A stretch of DNA of 64,000 nt from Bostrychus sinensis (taxonomy: Eukaryota; Chordata; Actinopteri; Gobiiformes; Eleotridae), in assembly GCA_020698575.1 (NCBI GenBank), contig CM036245.1, forward strand, positions 35,331,148 to 35,395,147, in the 5' to 3' direction. This document shows, in pieces, positions 45,650 to 57,297 of this stretch (its first letter is position 1; every line of letters begins with the position of its first letter). The notes under the pieces were generated by a model. The model saw only the letters and a program-made list of their open reading frames with translations. It was not told the DNA's origin and did no database searches. Made by a program: the position numbers and the translations under genes.

Positions 45650-46050
45650 ACTTCAGTTCAGGATTGCCAGACTGTGAACGTTCTTATTAAGGTCTTCGGT
45701 CGGCACGCTGGAGATGTGATTTAGGGTTGAAAAATTTTGTCTGGAAATATAGTTATTTTTGATGAAATATTGTTCCTTTCTGGTTATGCCGACAGACAGA
45801 AAATAAGAGGAAATTACAGAAATGGATTGAGGCGAACCAACACCCAATGGTTTCTGGGTTTGAAAAATGGAATCAAGGTCAATGAGTGCATTTACTTTCA
45901 TTTGAGAATTCGGTGTTATGACGAGATTTGGGTATGTGTAACTCAACACAATCACAACAATGCACAGGCCTTATGCATAATTGATGGGATTTTGACATTT
46001 GACATTTTATTACTGAGAGACCAGTGCTATTGCAGTGTACCATGACATGT
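45650..46050. other. Unique block with SOX/POU-type words
   Basis: Repeat-free. A SOX core ACAATG (45957-45962) lies 8 bases before the palindrome TTATGCATAA (45971-45980), which includes the POU-like ATGCATAAT. Open frames on both strands have no domain. Confidence 0.25.
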
Positions 46051-46142
46051 TTCAACTGCTCATTTTCTGCAGTCTTCCTCAGAAGGCTCACATGATGTTG
46101 CTGTGATGTGTCTTGTCCATGGACATCAGAAGCATTTCAAAT

Positions 46143-46168
46143 GTGTGTGTGTGTGTGTGTGTGTGTGT
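46143..46168 (+). repeat. (GT)n microsatellite
   Basis: About 13 GT units followed by G-rich text. Confidence 0.95.
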
Positions 46169-47279
46169 ATTGGGGGGCAGTATAGGGGCACCTGCAAATA
46201 AATGATACAGGTGCTACTGTCTCAACCTATTCTGAGACTAATCCAGAGCAGCTTGACTCATTGTGCAAATTTGGTCTCATTTTATTTTATAGAAAGTTTG
46301 GGAGCAGTGCTGTATATTTGCACATATTGGAAAAGGGATTATTTTACTTATTTTTATTTATTAAGCTTTTCTTTAGCACACAGATAGATTACTTGAACAA
46401 ATATTTGTTATTAGAAGACCATCTGTATGACCATCTATAAAGTTATAGGAAGTAAATATCTTTTTTAGGTCATTTTTCAAGTAAAATATCTTTGAAACAA
46501 TCTGAAAACGCAGCGTATTGTCACCGATGGCGTGTTAATTCAGTCATTAACTGTAGTAAGACTTCAGTGGTTTGTATCTCAGTGGTTACTGGACATATCC
46601 ACATGAATTGGTGACCTGCTTTCATGTTGTGAAAGCAGGTGGGTCCAAACACTGTTCCCCTCAAAATGAATGGTTCAGACGCCCATGGTCTTGTCAGCTG
46701 AAGTGGTTGGATAGCACCCAAACATACATATAGGTCAAAACAGGCAGATCTTTTAATACATGAAGAAAGGAACATAGAACAGAATGTGAGAAATAAACAG
46801 TAAAAACATGCACAAGCAACAAAATGGCAAGCTGAACAAGAACAACTTTAATCTGCAATATCTGACCTCTGCAAAAGGACTGCAAAAGGACTGGAATAAT
46901 GCCAGAGTCATAGCCAGTGAGAAAAGCAAACACCACCGTTGGATCATGAAGGCCACCGAAATCCTGAGATGTGCTCCCAGAAGTGTACATCAGGATGATT
47001 GTTATCTCTGAGATGCACTGTGAAATACATAATTATCATAACCACCTAGATTACTTTGACTCTCTCTGTCTGCTCTTCATCCACTCTATCTACACAATTT
47101 ACATTGTTTTTTTCCCTCCTCTGTATTTTGGTTTGTTGACTATAATATTTGTTTTCACAAGTTCTGTGTGCTCCTTTTTCTCCTCAGCAAATCTATTTAT
47201 CTGGCTCATTTGCCTCCGACTCAGCTCACCTTCCACCCAGTCTACAGAGATGAGGAGGGGAAACAAAAAATCTGTGGTG
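46169..47279. other. No gene seen
   Basis: Unique sequence. The frames at 46521-46990 (-) and 46971-47306 (+) look like random hydrophobic translations of T-rich DNA. Confidence 0.45.
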
Positions 47280-47365
47280 GAAGAAGTATTCAATTTCTAT
47301 ACTTAAGTATAAGTACAGGTAAAGGAGCAAAAATGTACTACCATGTAAAAGTATCACAAGTCTAA
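47280..47365 (+). repeat. ACTTAAGTA-rich dispersed repeat, copy 2
   Basis: GGTGGAAGAAGTATTCAATT and ACTTAAGTATAAGTACAGG are typical of the family also seen at 5745-6030. Confidence 0.55.
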
Positions 47366-47539
47366 GGGCACATGTTTTTAATGCACTACACTGTGATAAA
47401 CAAGAAACATAAGCAGAAAAACCACAATAAAAAACATTACAATAGTGGGGCAAAATAGCCTCATTTTTAATTACACACTAACACAAACTGACACAAATAA
47501 TGAGACTACATCTCTTTGGACGGTTGGCTATGAAGAAAA

Positions 47540-47660
47540 AAAGAGCAATAATAATAATAATAATAATGCATTTGATTTATATAGTGTCTCTATAGATACT
47601 CAAAGAGCTTTACATTGCATTAATCAATCACTCCTCAGTCACACAGTCACAATTCTTTTA
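47540..47660 (+). repeat. (AAT)n and SINE/LINE-tail-like sequence
   Basis: (AAT)8 is followed by GCATTTGATTTATATAGTG and ATACTCAAAGAGCTTTACAT, words typical of fish repeats ending in TATATAGCGC and CAAAGCGCTTTACA. Confidence 0.6.
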
Positions 47661-48219
47661 ACATAGAATTATTAGTGAGTTGAGAATGGAAAGTGACAAC
47701 TGTAATCTCTTTACTATTATTGATGTTGTTGTTATTATTATTTCTTTACCTTTTTCACTATTCCTATGGAAATTGCAAAATACAAGAACTATACTATGCT
47801 TCCTCTATTCTCTGTTATGGTTTTGTTTTGTTTTGTTTTAGTCTGTCCTTGTTGTAATGTGTTACTTGAATGTTGTACACAGTTTTTGTATATTGCTGCA
47901 ATAATAATGATAATAATAATAATTAGTGATGAGGGGTTGTACCAGCTACTGTTCTGAAGAAGTCAGGACTGCAGATGGAACTGTTGTCCTAATGCTCCAG
48001 GTAGGAAGACAGCGCCAAAACCTGTTTATACCAGCTGACAAGACATGTCACAGTAACATCACATGACCCTTCTGAGAAAGACATGTCAAGGTATGCTACA
48101 ATAGCACTGGTCTCTCAATAAGAAAATCTTTAATGTAAATATTAGTGGAAGACTATTGATAGAATTTTCTTTCCTTAGAAATTGAATATGAATCCAGCAA
48201 CCCTGGGTTTACTCTTTTT
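47661..48219. other. No gene seen
   Basis: A/T-rich with a short (TTTTG)n and (AAT)n; no signals. Confidence 0.5.
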
Positions 48220-48330
48220 GTCGGCCCCAAGCTTGGATAAATGGAGGGGGTTGTGTTAGCATCTGGTGTATACATTATGCCAAACAATGCATGCTAGGCG
48301 GCAAACATTCTGCTACTGTGACCCCAAAAA
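48220..48330 (+). repeat. LINE 3'-tail repeat, copy 3
   Basis: GGCCCCAAGCTTGGATAAATG, GGGGGTTGTGTTAGCATC and AATGCATGCTAGGCGGC parallel the copy at 4135-4270. Confidence 0.6.
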
Positions 48331-48849
48331 GGAAAAAAAAAACAAAAACAAAAAAAAAAACATGGCACATAACTTTAACTTAGAACTATCTTCAGTGGCT
48401 GTGGTTTAGTTATGCAAAAAGTAAATGTCCATAAGACACGCTACAAACTGTGCAATTTCACTTTTAACTTTTATAAAAATGTGTATATTCCCTGTCTTTT
48501 TTTTTTTTTTTTTTTTTGTATTCTCACTGATTTACATCGCCCCTACTTTCTAATGGTCCAACATCACGAGAGTCTTTTTTTCCCCACGCAGCTACCTTCC
48601 AAATATCTGTCCTTATCTATAGTTTCATATCAATTCAATTTAAATTCATGGTTGTAAAATCTTCCTAACCTTAATAAACACTGAATTGTTAACTATTGCA
48701 TGTTTTATCTTAACATAGGCCAGGGGGCTTGTTCCATTTTGGTTAGGTATAAGACTGTGTACTCTTGATAATGACGAGACTAGGACTCAGAGACATTGAT
48801 CACATGCATTAACTTTGGGACACTAAAATTCACCTGTTCACCTGCAGGT
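48331..48849. other. No gene seen
   Basis: A/T-rich with an A-run near 48335-48360 and a T-run at 48498-48518. Confidence 0.5.
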
Positions 48850-48925
48850 CTCTGGGCAGTGGAGGAAGCCCAGAGATAGCCAATTGGACAGGAGAGCTAA
48901 CTACTCTGCCACTGTACACATCTGT
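48850..48925 (-). repeat. SINE-like head, inverted
   Basis: CAGTGGAGGAAGCCCAGAG and GAGAGCTAACTACTCTGCCA parallel 21985-22075. Confidence 0.4.
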
Positions 48926-50214
48926 TGATAACATGACTCTAAACATCATCATCATCTGAACGCTTAGTTCTACAAACCTCCACCTCTCCCACAAAGACCC
49001 GCTTACTCCAGGAAGCACTGACCAATCACAAAGCCAGCTCTACATCCAGTCTGCTCTCATTCATTTATTAAAAAAATAAAATAAAATAAAAAATTCACAG
49101 CTGATTTTCATTTTGTTGTAAATTTGCAACATATAAAAAGTTTAAAGAAGTAAAACAAAATGTCTATGGTTCTGTTCAAAATAGCTCTGCACTCTGCTGC
49201 TCTACTTTTTTCTTTTTAGCAGTAGTAAAGTAATTTTTGAAAACGCTTTTTTAGTCAGATTTTTTTAAGGTAATAAAATGTGCAATGCTGTTCTAGAGGT
49301 GACCAAGATTAGTTTAAAAAATATAAATATATTGTAGTGCCTTTAAAATCATTTATAAAAGCCTTGTTATACTGTTTATGATGGTTGGCCCAAAGACTAA
49401 GGCTTGTTATTAGGCACTGCCGTAAAGAAGGACCAAAACTTTTTTTTAATGAAAAATATAGTTCAAATCCTAAAAGTATTTTTTAAATACTTAAAAGTTA
49501 AATACTTAAAAGTTCTTTAAAGTTTTCTTTTTTTTGATAACACATACATTGTCTTTAAAATCCATTTTACTAGCATCCCCATCCCAAAAGTGGGATTTTC
49601 CTATATGCAATTTTACATCCAGGATTTAAACTCAAACTTTACCTATAATCCCAAATAGTTCATAGAGGGAGGAGAAATTGAGGTCTCTCACTGACAGACT
49701 TACCAAGCTTCCTCCAACAAGTTCATATTCTGAAGATTGTGCTCGTCCTAACATAATTAACCCAGTGGTGGAGGTTGTGTGATGGCTTGAGCCTCCTTCA
49801 GACGAGGTGATTATCTTTGGTCGGAGCTTGAGTTGATAGGAGCACCTGTCAGTTTTTCACATTAACACTGAAAATGGAAGAGTGATTGCAGAAGAATGGA
49901 GCCAGTTCATGAATAACATCAAACTCACCATTTTTCAATCAATCCACTCTTTGCCTGAGGTAACTGAAGGTGGTTTAAGCATTAGCTAGCCTTGACTACA
50001 AAATAGAAGATTTTGTTGAATGACATTTTTGGAATATTTGCAATTTAAGTAAGGTCCACTTTTAAAATTCTCTTTAAATTGTAATAAGTAGGTATTCCAT
50101 TTTGTCATTTTTGAGTGTTGTCTGAATGAGGGACTGGCCCAGCTGTGTCACATTTCTTCAAAAATGTTGGTGATCAGTCATTGTCAAAAGTAGAAGCACT
50201 GTAAAGAACTTATA
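48926..50214. other. No gene seen
   Basis: A/T-rich unique sequence. Confidence 0.5.
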
Positions 50215-50800
50215 CGTATTATAGGTCCTTTCAAACTGTAGGAACCTTTTGCAATTCCTATAACCTTTCTGGGAACTACCCTGGTTTTATGGCGTGTTCG
50301 CACATGACAGGAATTGGGACCATAGTTTCTTTGCTTTTTAGTTCCTACTTCAGAGCAGGGATTAGATACCTAGTACATGTAAATTACTGTTTATTGTCAT
50401 GTCCCTGAAATAATATAGTATTATATTACTTTAAAGCTAGTTAGACTTACCCCTCGTATGTTTTGTCTACAGTAGTAGCAAGCAACTGACGCTGGATCCT
50501 TTGTCTCCTCACTCTCTTTGTAAACCCCCAGAGCCGGTTAATTATACTGAGCATTTGTCACAGGCGGTCTTCGCTCTTCATGCTAGTGGTTTGTTTTGGT
50601 TTATTGTGGCTGCCGGATGTTGTGCTTACACCGCTGCAGTGCTCACATCACAGGGTTCCTGTCTGGTTCCTATTGAATACGAAAGGGCAACAGTGCAAGC
50701 CAACAACAAGTTCCTGGGGCAGGGGAGTTTACAGAACTAAATTCAAGTGGGCAGTTTATGGAACCTATAACCTGTAGTTCCTATAGCTAACAAAAGCGCC
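50215..50800. repeat. Dispersed repeat with AGGAACC/GGTTCCT words
   Basis: TAGGAACCTTTTGCAATTCC and GGTTCCTGTCTGGTTCCTAT, then GAACCTATAACCTGTAGTTC, give loosely inverted ends. This is a known style of fish MITE; termini uncertain. Confidence 0.4.
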
Positions 50801-51954
50801 TTAACATTTCATGTGGTTGCATGCTCATTTTTGTCGCTGGTTCTTGTGTGCTGACAGATGTCATAGCCTCCTTTAGTGGGCATTAGGGGTAACGATATGT
50901 TTTTGCAGAGATACAATAAGTATTAATTAGAATAGTTTTGATACGATTCAAGAATGAATTTGGCTAACTTGGAACAATATGATTCAATACAATTCAACAC
51001 CTTCATATCGATATAATCTATACAGAACTTTTTTCCAAAAATCATAGAAGTTTACTCTCAAATGTAGCACTGCAGCCGGGGGTTGATTATGTCAGCAGAC
51101 AGACAGCAAAACAAGGTTGAAGATAACATTTTATTTAATTAAAAACATCATAAAGACATCAAAAAAGACATATTGGGTTTTATTTTAACATGCAAATTTC
51201 TAAGATTGTTTTTTTCCCCATGTATATCAATATACACTACCAAGAAAAACATATGATTCAACACAAAGTAATGTATATTAATATAGTTGTATTGTTGGAA
51301 AAATAAGATATCAATATAGTTACTGTATCGTTAGACTCGTAGTGGGTATCTCCAAAAAGAACACTTTTCACTCTTCCTACCTCAAAATTACCAATGAAGC
51401 ACAATCTCTCTCAGAATGCAAGCTCTGTGGTTTGATCTTGGCCATATTGCAACCAAGCTGAGAATGGTCATGTCTGAGTGTCAGGCATTTTGAGCTTTGA
51501 CTGAATGGAAACCCTTTGGATTCACACACAAATACTCTTAATACTCCTGCTTCATCTTTTCTGCTTTTTCTTGAGTGGGCAGGTGGATATTACAGCCCAC
51601 ACAGGCAGTGGAGACAAAGATACTTGCCTGACAACTCTGCATGTTGTCATGTCTCCTGAAGTGTTTTGAAAAGTTCAGTTCGCAAAAAATCTAAGCACAA
51701 TCAGCACCTGGTCAGGTGTGCTGCATATTAGACATAATGGTAACACCTGGGCCTAACACTCATAGAGCTTAAGTCTAAGTGGTTCACTAGTTATAATGAT
51801 AAGTTGGACATAAGTCTACACCCAGCTGTACAGAACCAAACCTGAAAATGTTGAATAGACGCTTTTACTTGCTCATGTCGTGTGGTAGTATCTAACTGTG
51901 ATCTCCTTTAAAAAATCATAAAGGGTCAAGAAAGATTTTATTCAAGCAAAAATA
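50801..51954. other. No gene seen
   Basis: Unique A/T-rich sequence. Confidence 0.5.
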
Positions 51955-52390
51955 ATTTAACAATGCCAAGGAGGTTATGTGTTCACCAGAATTCAGTTTG
52001 TTTGTTAGTTGTTGGTTTGCCTTGTAGCAAAATAACTCCAAAAGTCATTATCAAATTTGGATAAAATATTCAGGTAAAGTCAGTACCGGGGCAGGAAAGA
52101 AAATAATATTGTTTCTAGTCTGAATCTGGTAAACATAGAGTGGATCCAGGAGTTTGTGATTTTGTACAGTTGTGAGAGAGGGCCAAAGATACAGACTCCA
52201 GTCATAAAGAGGTCACTAAAAGAAAAATTAATTAGATTTAGTGGATTCTTTTTCCACCATTGCTGTCAGCTTTGTGAATAGAGCATTTATGAACTAGAAA
52301 ATTCCCATTTTAGTCATTGTGTAAGTACTGCTGTATCTTTACCCATTGTGAGATAGATTCAGTGCCTTGGTGAAGGTTCTAGTTGAAATT
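51955..52390 (+). repeat. Dispersed DNA-element-like repeat
   Basis: AAGGAGGTTATGTGTTCACC, TTTGTTTGTTAGTTGTTGG and AATAACTCCAAAAGTCAT near the left, and AGTGCCTTGGTGAAGGTTCT near the right, reproduce the left and right parts of a common fish repeat. Confidence 0.55.
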
Positions 52391-52619
52391 CACAATGGAG
52401 AGCCTTGGAGGCGTACAACAGCCCAAAGGGAGGTGCTGCTGTACCCATTATTCATCTTTGCCCACAGAGTTGACAACAGGAGCAGTTGGAGGGGAGCTCG
52501 AGTGTGTCTGTCCAGTTCTGTCTGAGGGAAACACCCAGCGCTTTGGACGATTAGGCTCAGAGCATCAGTCAGCAGCTGCTGGTATGATGATGAACAGCTA
52601 CTGAGGACTGAGGAAAGCA

Positions 52620-53500
52620 CTTTTGTTCATGCTTAGGGTGATAACTGTTAAATAGGAACATATTTTGGGTTTTTCAAGCTTTTTGAAACACATTTTGGAC
52701 ACCTTTGGATTAGTAGTTCATGTTCATTTCACTTTGCAGATAACGTTTGAATTAGGTGTCTGTCTGTCAGAAGAAGGCCCATCGCCTTCCTCTGACTAAA
52801 ACCCTCTACAGACAGTGTTGCTTCTTGATTTTCTCCTTCTCCATTTCAGTTCACATGGGAATAAAGTTGGGAGGAGAATCTCTGAGTGCTTGTACTGAAC
52901 AGGTGGGGAATAGACAGAACATGATATACCATAACATCTTACTAGCACGGCTATTAGCAACATGAAGCCAACACATAGATAAATGAGCTGACTTCTTTGT
53001 AGTGACGGAAATTTAAGCTCTGAAATGATCAGAATGAGCAGTGCCGGTCCTATATATTTGGGGCCCCTAAGCAAAATAGGTATGGGATCCAAGGCTTTCA
53101 ATTATTTTGTACACTAAGTGAAGATTAACACAGTATATCTTTATTTTAATTTTAAAATCCTTTCATATTTTACTTGCAAACATTACTAACTTAACAAGAG
53201 GGGCTCCAGGTAAACAGTACAACGCCTTATTGGCAATTATCCCCAGTTTCAGATTACCTCTTTCAAAAAACAAAGTAGCAAGCTAAAAAAATTACATACA
53301 TAGGCAACCAAAAAAATTAAATCAAACATAGTTGCAGAATCTGTCGAATATATGTAGACAATGCTAAAAGTATGGGGACCCTCTAATGCCTGTGGGGCCC
53401 CATGCATTTGCTTACTTTGCCTAGAGGAAGGGCCGGCCCTGAGAATGAGTCCAGTGGTGGTGAATGCTTTAGAAACCTTGCAGGTGTGCTGCACCTCGGC
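52620..53500 (-). repeat. Family F1 copy, split by a hAT MITE
   Basis: The F1 3' end in complement is at 52630-52735, the middle at 52840-53036 (GTGGGGAATAGACAGAAC, TAAATGAGCTGACTTC), and the continuation TCCAGTGGTGGTG follows 53449. Confidence 0.75.
53045..53441. mobile_element. hAT-type MITE with AGAATGAG duplication
   Basis: Starts CAGTGCCGGTCCT and ends with the complement of CAGGGCCGGCCCT. Perfect 8-bp duplication AGAATGAG at 53037-53044 and 53442-53449. Length 397 bp. The paralogous uninterrupted site is visible at about 35950 (GAGAATGAGTCC) and, in complement, at 12541-12560. Related end at 21737. Confidence 0.95.
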
Positions 53501-54189
53501 ATATGGGATTGCTTAAACAAAACCAGTACTCCACCAGATATGGTATTAAAGTGCAAACAACATTATGGTAAAAAGCTCAGAAAAGTCAGTTTAGCATAAT
53601 ATGGGAAGTTAATTAATGTCTTTGTAGTTATCTATTGTGCAAAGTATACGTCAGCATTTAAATGATTGTGTATAAGCACGTCAAATACACTTGAAATCTG
53701 ACTAAACAAGAAATCCTTAAACACTTAGTTGCATTACTTATCTGTTTCTGTTGCTATTCTGCCTTCTGAGCTCTATTAGAAATGAACTGTGCTAAGATAT
53801 TTATTTATGAATGGAATAGATTTTGTAAAGGGTAAAGGGAAATCACAGCAAAACACAAATGTGAGCCTGTGGCGTATTTTGAAATGACTTGTGTACACAT
53901 GGATTAGCTCAGCTCACAAAAATACTGTAATGTATCTTAAGTGGGCGGTGAACCCTGACACAGTTGGTACTAGAGTCATTACAAGAAAGAAGTCATATTG
54001 TAAGTCATTTATACTCCCATTTTGTATCTTAATATCACCTGTTGTTATGCCACAGCATTTATACGTCCAGCCATTTTCAATGTCAGAGTCTCTGTTGTGT
54101 TAATGAACCACTAGGGGGCGTTTATTGAAAAAGAGCCAACAAAATGAGGTGAAAGTAGAGGTGGTCTATTTAGCATTTGAATATAGGCT
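53501..54189. other. No gene seen
   Basis: Unique; a CTCF-like word, CCACTAGGGGGCGT, is at 54108-54121. Confidence 0.45.
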
Positions 54190-54625
54190 CAGTGGCATAA
54201 CCTAGTAATGAAGGGCCCTAGTGTAGATTTTTAGAATGGGCCCAAGTGGTATAAAGCCAATCAGGCCTTCAAGTTTATGCATTAAGCTTCTTATTGATAA
54301 AATGTGGCAGTCAGGTGTTGTTACTAGATTCAAAGACCAAAAGAAGAATCAAAGAAGATCAAAGAAGAAAGTGCGTACAGTCTGCAGAGTTTAATTCAAA
54401 ATACTCGCGTTTAAAATGTGTATTTGTATCAATGAAAACATGATGAACTACCTCACAGATAATACACATCTATCCAGGTATTATAATTTCTAATGAGTTT
54501 TGAGAAATTTAACATGGATTAAAATTATTTTATAGGAAAGACATGGCATAGACGGACAAGGGCCAACTCCCAGGGGACCCTAAACCCCTGGGCCTCAGTG
54601 CAGTTGCACTAGCTGCGCTGCCTGA
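54190..54625 (+). repeat. hAT-type MITE, family F6
   Basis: Starts CAGTGGCATAACCTAG. The right part contains CTGGGCCTCAGTGCAGTTGC and CTGCGCTGCCTGATGTTGG, typical of this family near its end. The terminal CACTG is not clear. Confidence 0.6.
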
Positions 54626-54910
54626 TGTTGGCCTAAAATGTAATGCAAGTCCTGCCGCCTGTGATTCGGATTTACATGAAAATGCTGAGGTGTGAGGAAA
54701 ATGATTGTAAACTGTAGTGCCCGCGTTTGTCCAGCATACAGCGCTGTGGGCCCACAAATGCTCTACACCACACATGCCCTTAACAAACACACGCCGTCAC
54801 CCGGACCCTCTCCTGAAATCTTCAGGAGGGGCTTGTTGTTTGTATGCACCCAGGTACCAGATTTTGCCAAAGCACGTTCTTGTAAAAACAGCCCCTAACT
54901 TGCTTTAGTC

Positions 54911-55126
54911 TAGAGGTACCCAAACTTTTTTTCTCAGAGGGCCAAAGCAGAAATGTATTAGCAGGCCGAGGGCCAAACAAAATAATAAGCATGTAATGAG
55001 ATCACATGTAAACAGATCTATAGTTAAACTTTAATTATTTACATTATTTAGGTAAACACTACAAACCACTGACAGTCTATTCAGTGCAGAATATAATCAA
55101 AGGGCCCCCCACTTTGGACACCCCTG
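54911..55126. mobile_element. hAT-type MITE
   Basis: Left TAGAGGTACCCAAACTTTTT with AGAGGGCC, and right GGGCCCCCCACTTTGGACAC followed by CCCTG, form the inverted ends (consensus CAGGGGTGTCCAAACTTTTT). 216 bp. No duplication preserved. Confidence 0.8.
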
Positions 55127-55589
55127 CTCTCTCGTCACTCTTTGGCTATTGAGTTGTGTTCACTAGTATCCCTAGCGGTCAGTGCATGTACTGCTCTGTT
55201 TGTCTGTATCCGCAAGCTCTGGGGAAAAGGACCAATGTATGGACAGAACACCCTGTCTGTAGCCGAAAGTGTATTTAACGTACAGTAAAAATTTGCCTTT
55301 ATCAGTCTTCAGTGGCTGTTTCCCCAATTAACAGGATCGTTATTTTGGATGAAAAGTATACTGTGTTTGACTCTACTACAAGAAGGCAGCACGAGGAGTT
55401 GCTGCGGCCCATGGCTCTTCTATTCCCAGCAGCTCTATATGGTCTTCGGGTCCAATGAATTTTACTCAACGATAAATCTGACATTGTTTTATTGAACTGG
55501 CCAAAAACAACATGAATGCTTCCCTGTGGTGTGCGCAATAAATAATATTAATACTAGCTTGTTACAATGCATTATGGATATTTTATTAG
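55127..55589. other. No gene seen
   Basis: Unique sequence without signals. Confidence 0.45.
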
Positions 55590-55727
55590 AATTTGTAGCA
55601 TTTGTTGTCTTCCTGGGTCAAATTTGACCCGAACATGGTTGAGGTTCCATATATATAGATCACAGTATTGGTATTTAAATTGAACTTTAGCATTTTATTT
55701 TTATTCATTGTTATCTCTGTTAGGGGT

Positions 55728-55792
55728 GGCAAGTGTCTGGTAACTATCCCAGCAACTATGGGCCTGAGGCAGGGTCAGTTTCAGGGCAAACC
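55728..55792 (+). repeat. Short dispersed repeat piece
   Basis: GGTAACTATCCCAGCAACTA with TGGGCCTGAGGCAGGGTCAG, related to 61580-61675 (ATATCAGTAACTATGGGCCT, AGACGGGGTACAG). Confidence 0.5.
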
Positions 55793-56054
55793 CTAACCCT
55801 AAACATATTATGTCAATTTTCCTCTCCCATATTAAACTACTAAGGCAAATTTTGACTTACCAAATGATCTATTTCTTTAGTCAGTCAATCAAATTACTAT
55901 TCACAACACCCACACGTGCACGTTTACGCTTATGCACATGCACACAACATATCACCTAAGAAACATTATTAGGCCTACAGAAAGACCAAGGGAATACTGA
56001 CAGTCTTCATCTTGGACAGACAGAGACCCACTACAACTACAATACACTTCAAAT

Positions 56055-57050
56055 TTTTTATTCATCCATCCATCTCCTTCCACTTATCCAGGGCCAGGTC
56101 GCAGGGCAGTGATCTATGCAGGGACATCCAGACTTTCTCCTCCCCAGACACTTCCTCAAGCTCCCCCCAAAAAGGAACCCCAAATGATCAGAACTGCTAA
56201 CAAAGAGCAGCCCTGAGTCCAACCTGCACTGGGGAAAGGTTCGACTTACTGCCGGCATTGTGAATAAAGCTCCTGCTCCAATCATACAGAGACTGGACAG
56301 CCCTTAGCAGAGGGCCTCGGACCCTATACTTTTAGAGCACCATGAGGGACACAGTCGAATGCCTTTTCCAAATCCACAAAACACATGTGGACTGTGGTCA
56401 AACTCCCATGAACCCTTGAGCCCCAATAGAGGGTGTAGAGCTGGTCCACTCTTCCGCAACCGGGATGAAAACCGCATTGTTCCTCCTGAATCCAAGGTTC
56501 GACTATCGGGCAAATTCTTCTCTCCAGCACCCTGGAGTAGCTTTTCTCGGGAAGGCTGAGGAGTGTGGTCTCTCTGTAGTTGGAACACACCCTCCGGTCC
56601 CCCTTCTTGAAAAGAGGGACCATCCCGCTCTGAGTCCAGAGGCACTGTCTCCAACTGCTACGCGTTCCTGCAGAGACATGTCAACCAAGACCCACAACAT
56701 CCAGAGACTTGAGGTATTCAGGTCTACCCTTGGTGCCTTGCCACTGAGGAGCTTTGGGTGATGGACCCATGTCAAACTATCTCTAAAGTAGCAGAGTCTT
56801 CAGCCTCTGCTTTCTCAATGGAAGGCATGTCGGTGGGATTGAGAAGATCCTCAGAGTTTTCATTCCACCATCTGACAACATCCTAAATCGAGGTCAACAG
56901 CTCCCCCCCTGCTTTCCCCTCCTGAAGTGGCAGACAGTTTGCCAGAACCTCTGTGAGGCCGAACCATAGTCCTTCTCCATGACCACCCTTCCCCTGAACT
57001 CCACCCAGACCAGAATTTTTGCATCCACGTCTCCATTTGGTTTTGCTATC
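56055..57050 (-). pseudogene. Rex1/CR1-like LINE, 3' half with internal deletion
   Basis: On the minus strand, 57050 to 56760 reads like the pre-RT linker (LVWVEFRGRVVMEKDYGSAS, RFWQTVCHFRRGKQGGE). SGKAPRVD follows, then the RT core VVPLFKKGDRRVCSNYR-like, WIQEEQCGFHPGCGRVDQLY and HMCFVDLEKAFDCVPHGAL (RT palm, first catalytic Asp region). The rest of RT, including the YxDD box, is deleted: at about 56190 the text jumps to the 3' end, whose complement is CTTATCCAGGGCCAGGTCGC. The 3' edge lies near 56055. Several frameshifts. Related 3' ends at 34090 and 41424. Confidence 0.85.
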
Positions 57051-57297
57051 TTTAAATTTAGACTCAGAAACCATATACATACACATAGACATACACCATA
57101 AAGCGACAATTGCACAGTAGTTAGCAGTAAAGGCGTCTGTCACATACGTAAAATAACTTGTAAAATCCCCCACACATTTGGACAAGGTTATTTGAAAGTT
57201 ATATTATTGATTTGAATCATAATTTTATCATAATGCTTCATAAGAAGTTGCATTGATTGGCCGGGTCAATTCTGACTCGGGAGGACAACAAATGTTA

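Larger units (their letters stand above)
55590..57297. mobile_element. Element with GGGTCA/TGACCC palindromic ends, containing a LINE
   Basis: The left end has AGCATTTGTTGTCTTCCTGG with the perfect 16-bp palindrome GGGTCAAATTTGACCC (55615-55630). The right end has CCGGGTCAATTCTGACTCGG (57261-57280) and AGGACAACAAATGTTA (57282-57297). The two ends are inverted copies of one terminus. A third copy is at 57914-57950. The space between is mostly occupied by a LINE (56055-57050). Confidence 0.55.

Noticed and set aside
45219..46091. Several overlapping 70-100 codon frames on both strands
   Set aside because: No domains and no reading-frame preference; chance openness.
46521..47306. Hydrophobic frames that might be membrane proteins
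   Set aside because: T-rich DNA gives hydrophobic translations by chance; no start context or homology recognised.
56359..56761. Plus-strand frames over the LINE
   Set aside because: Antisense shadows of the minus-strand reverse transcriptase.
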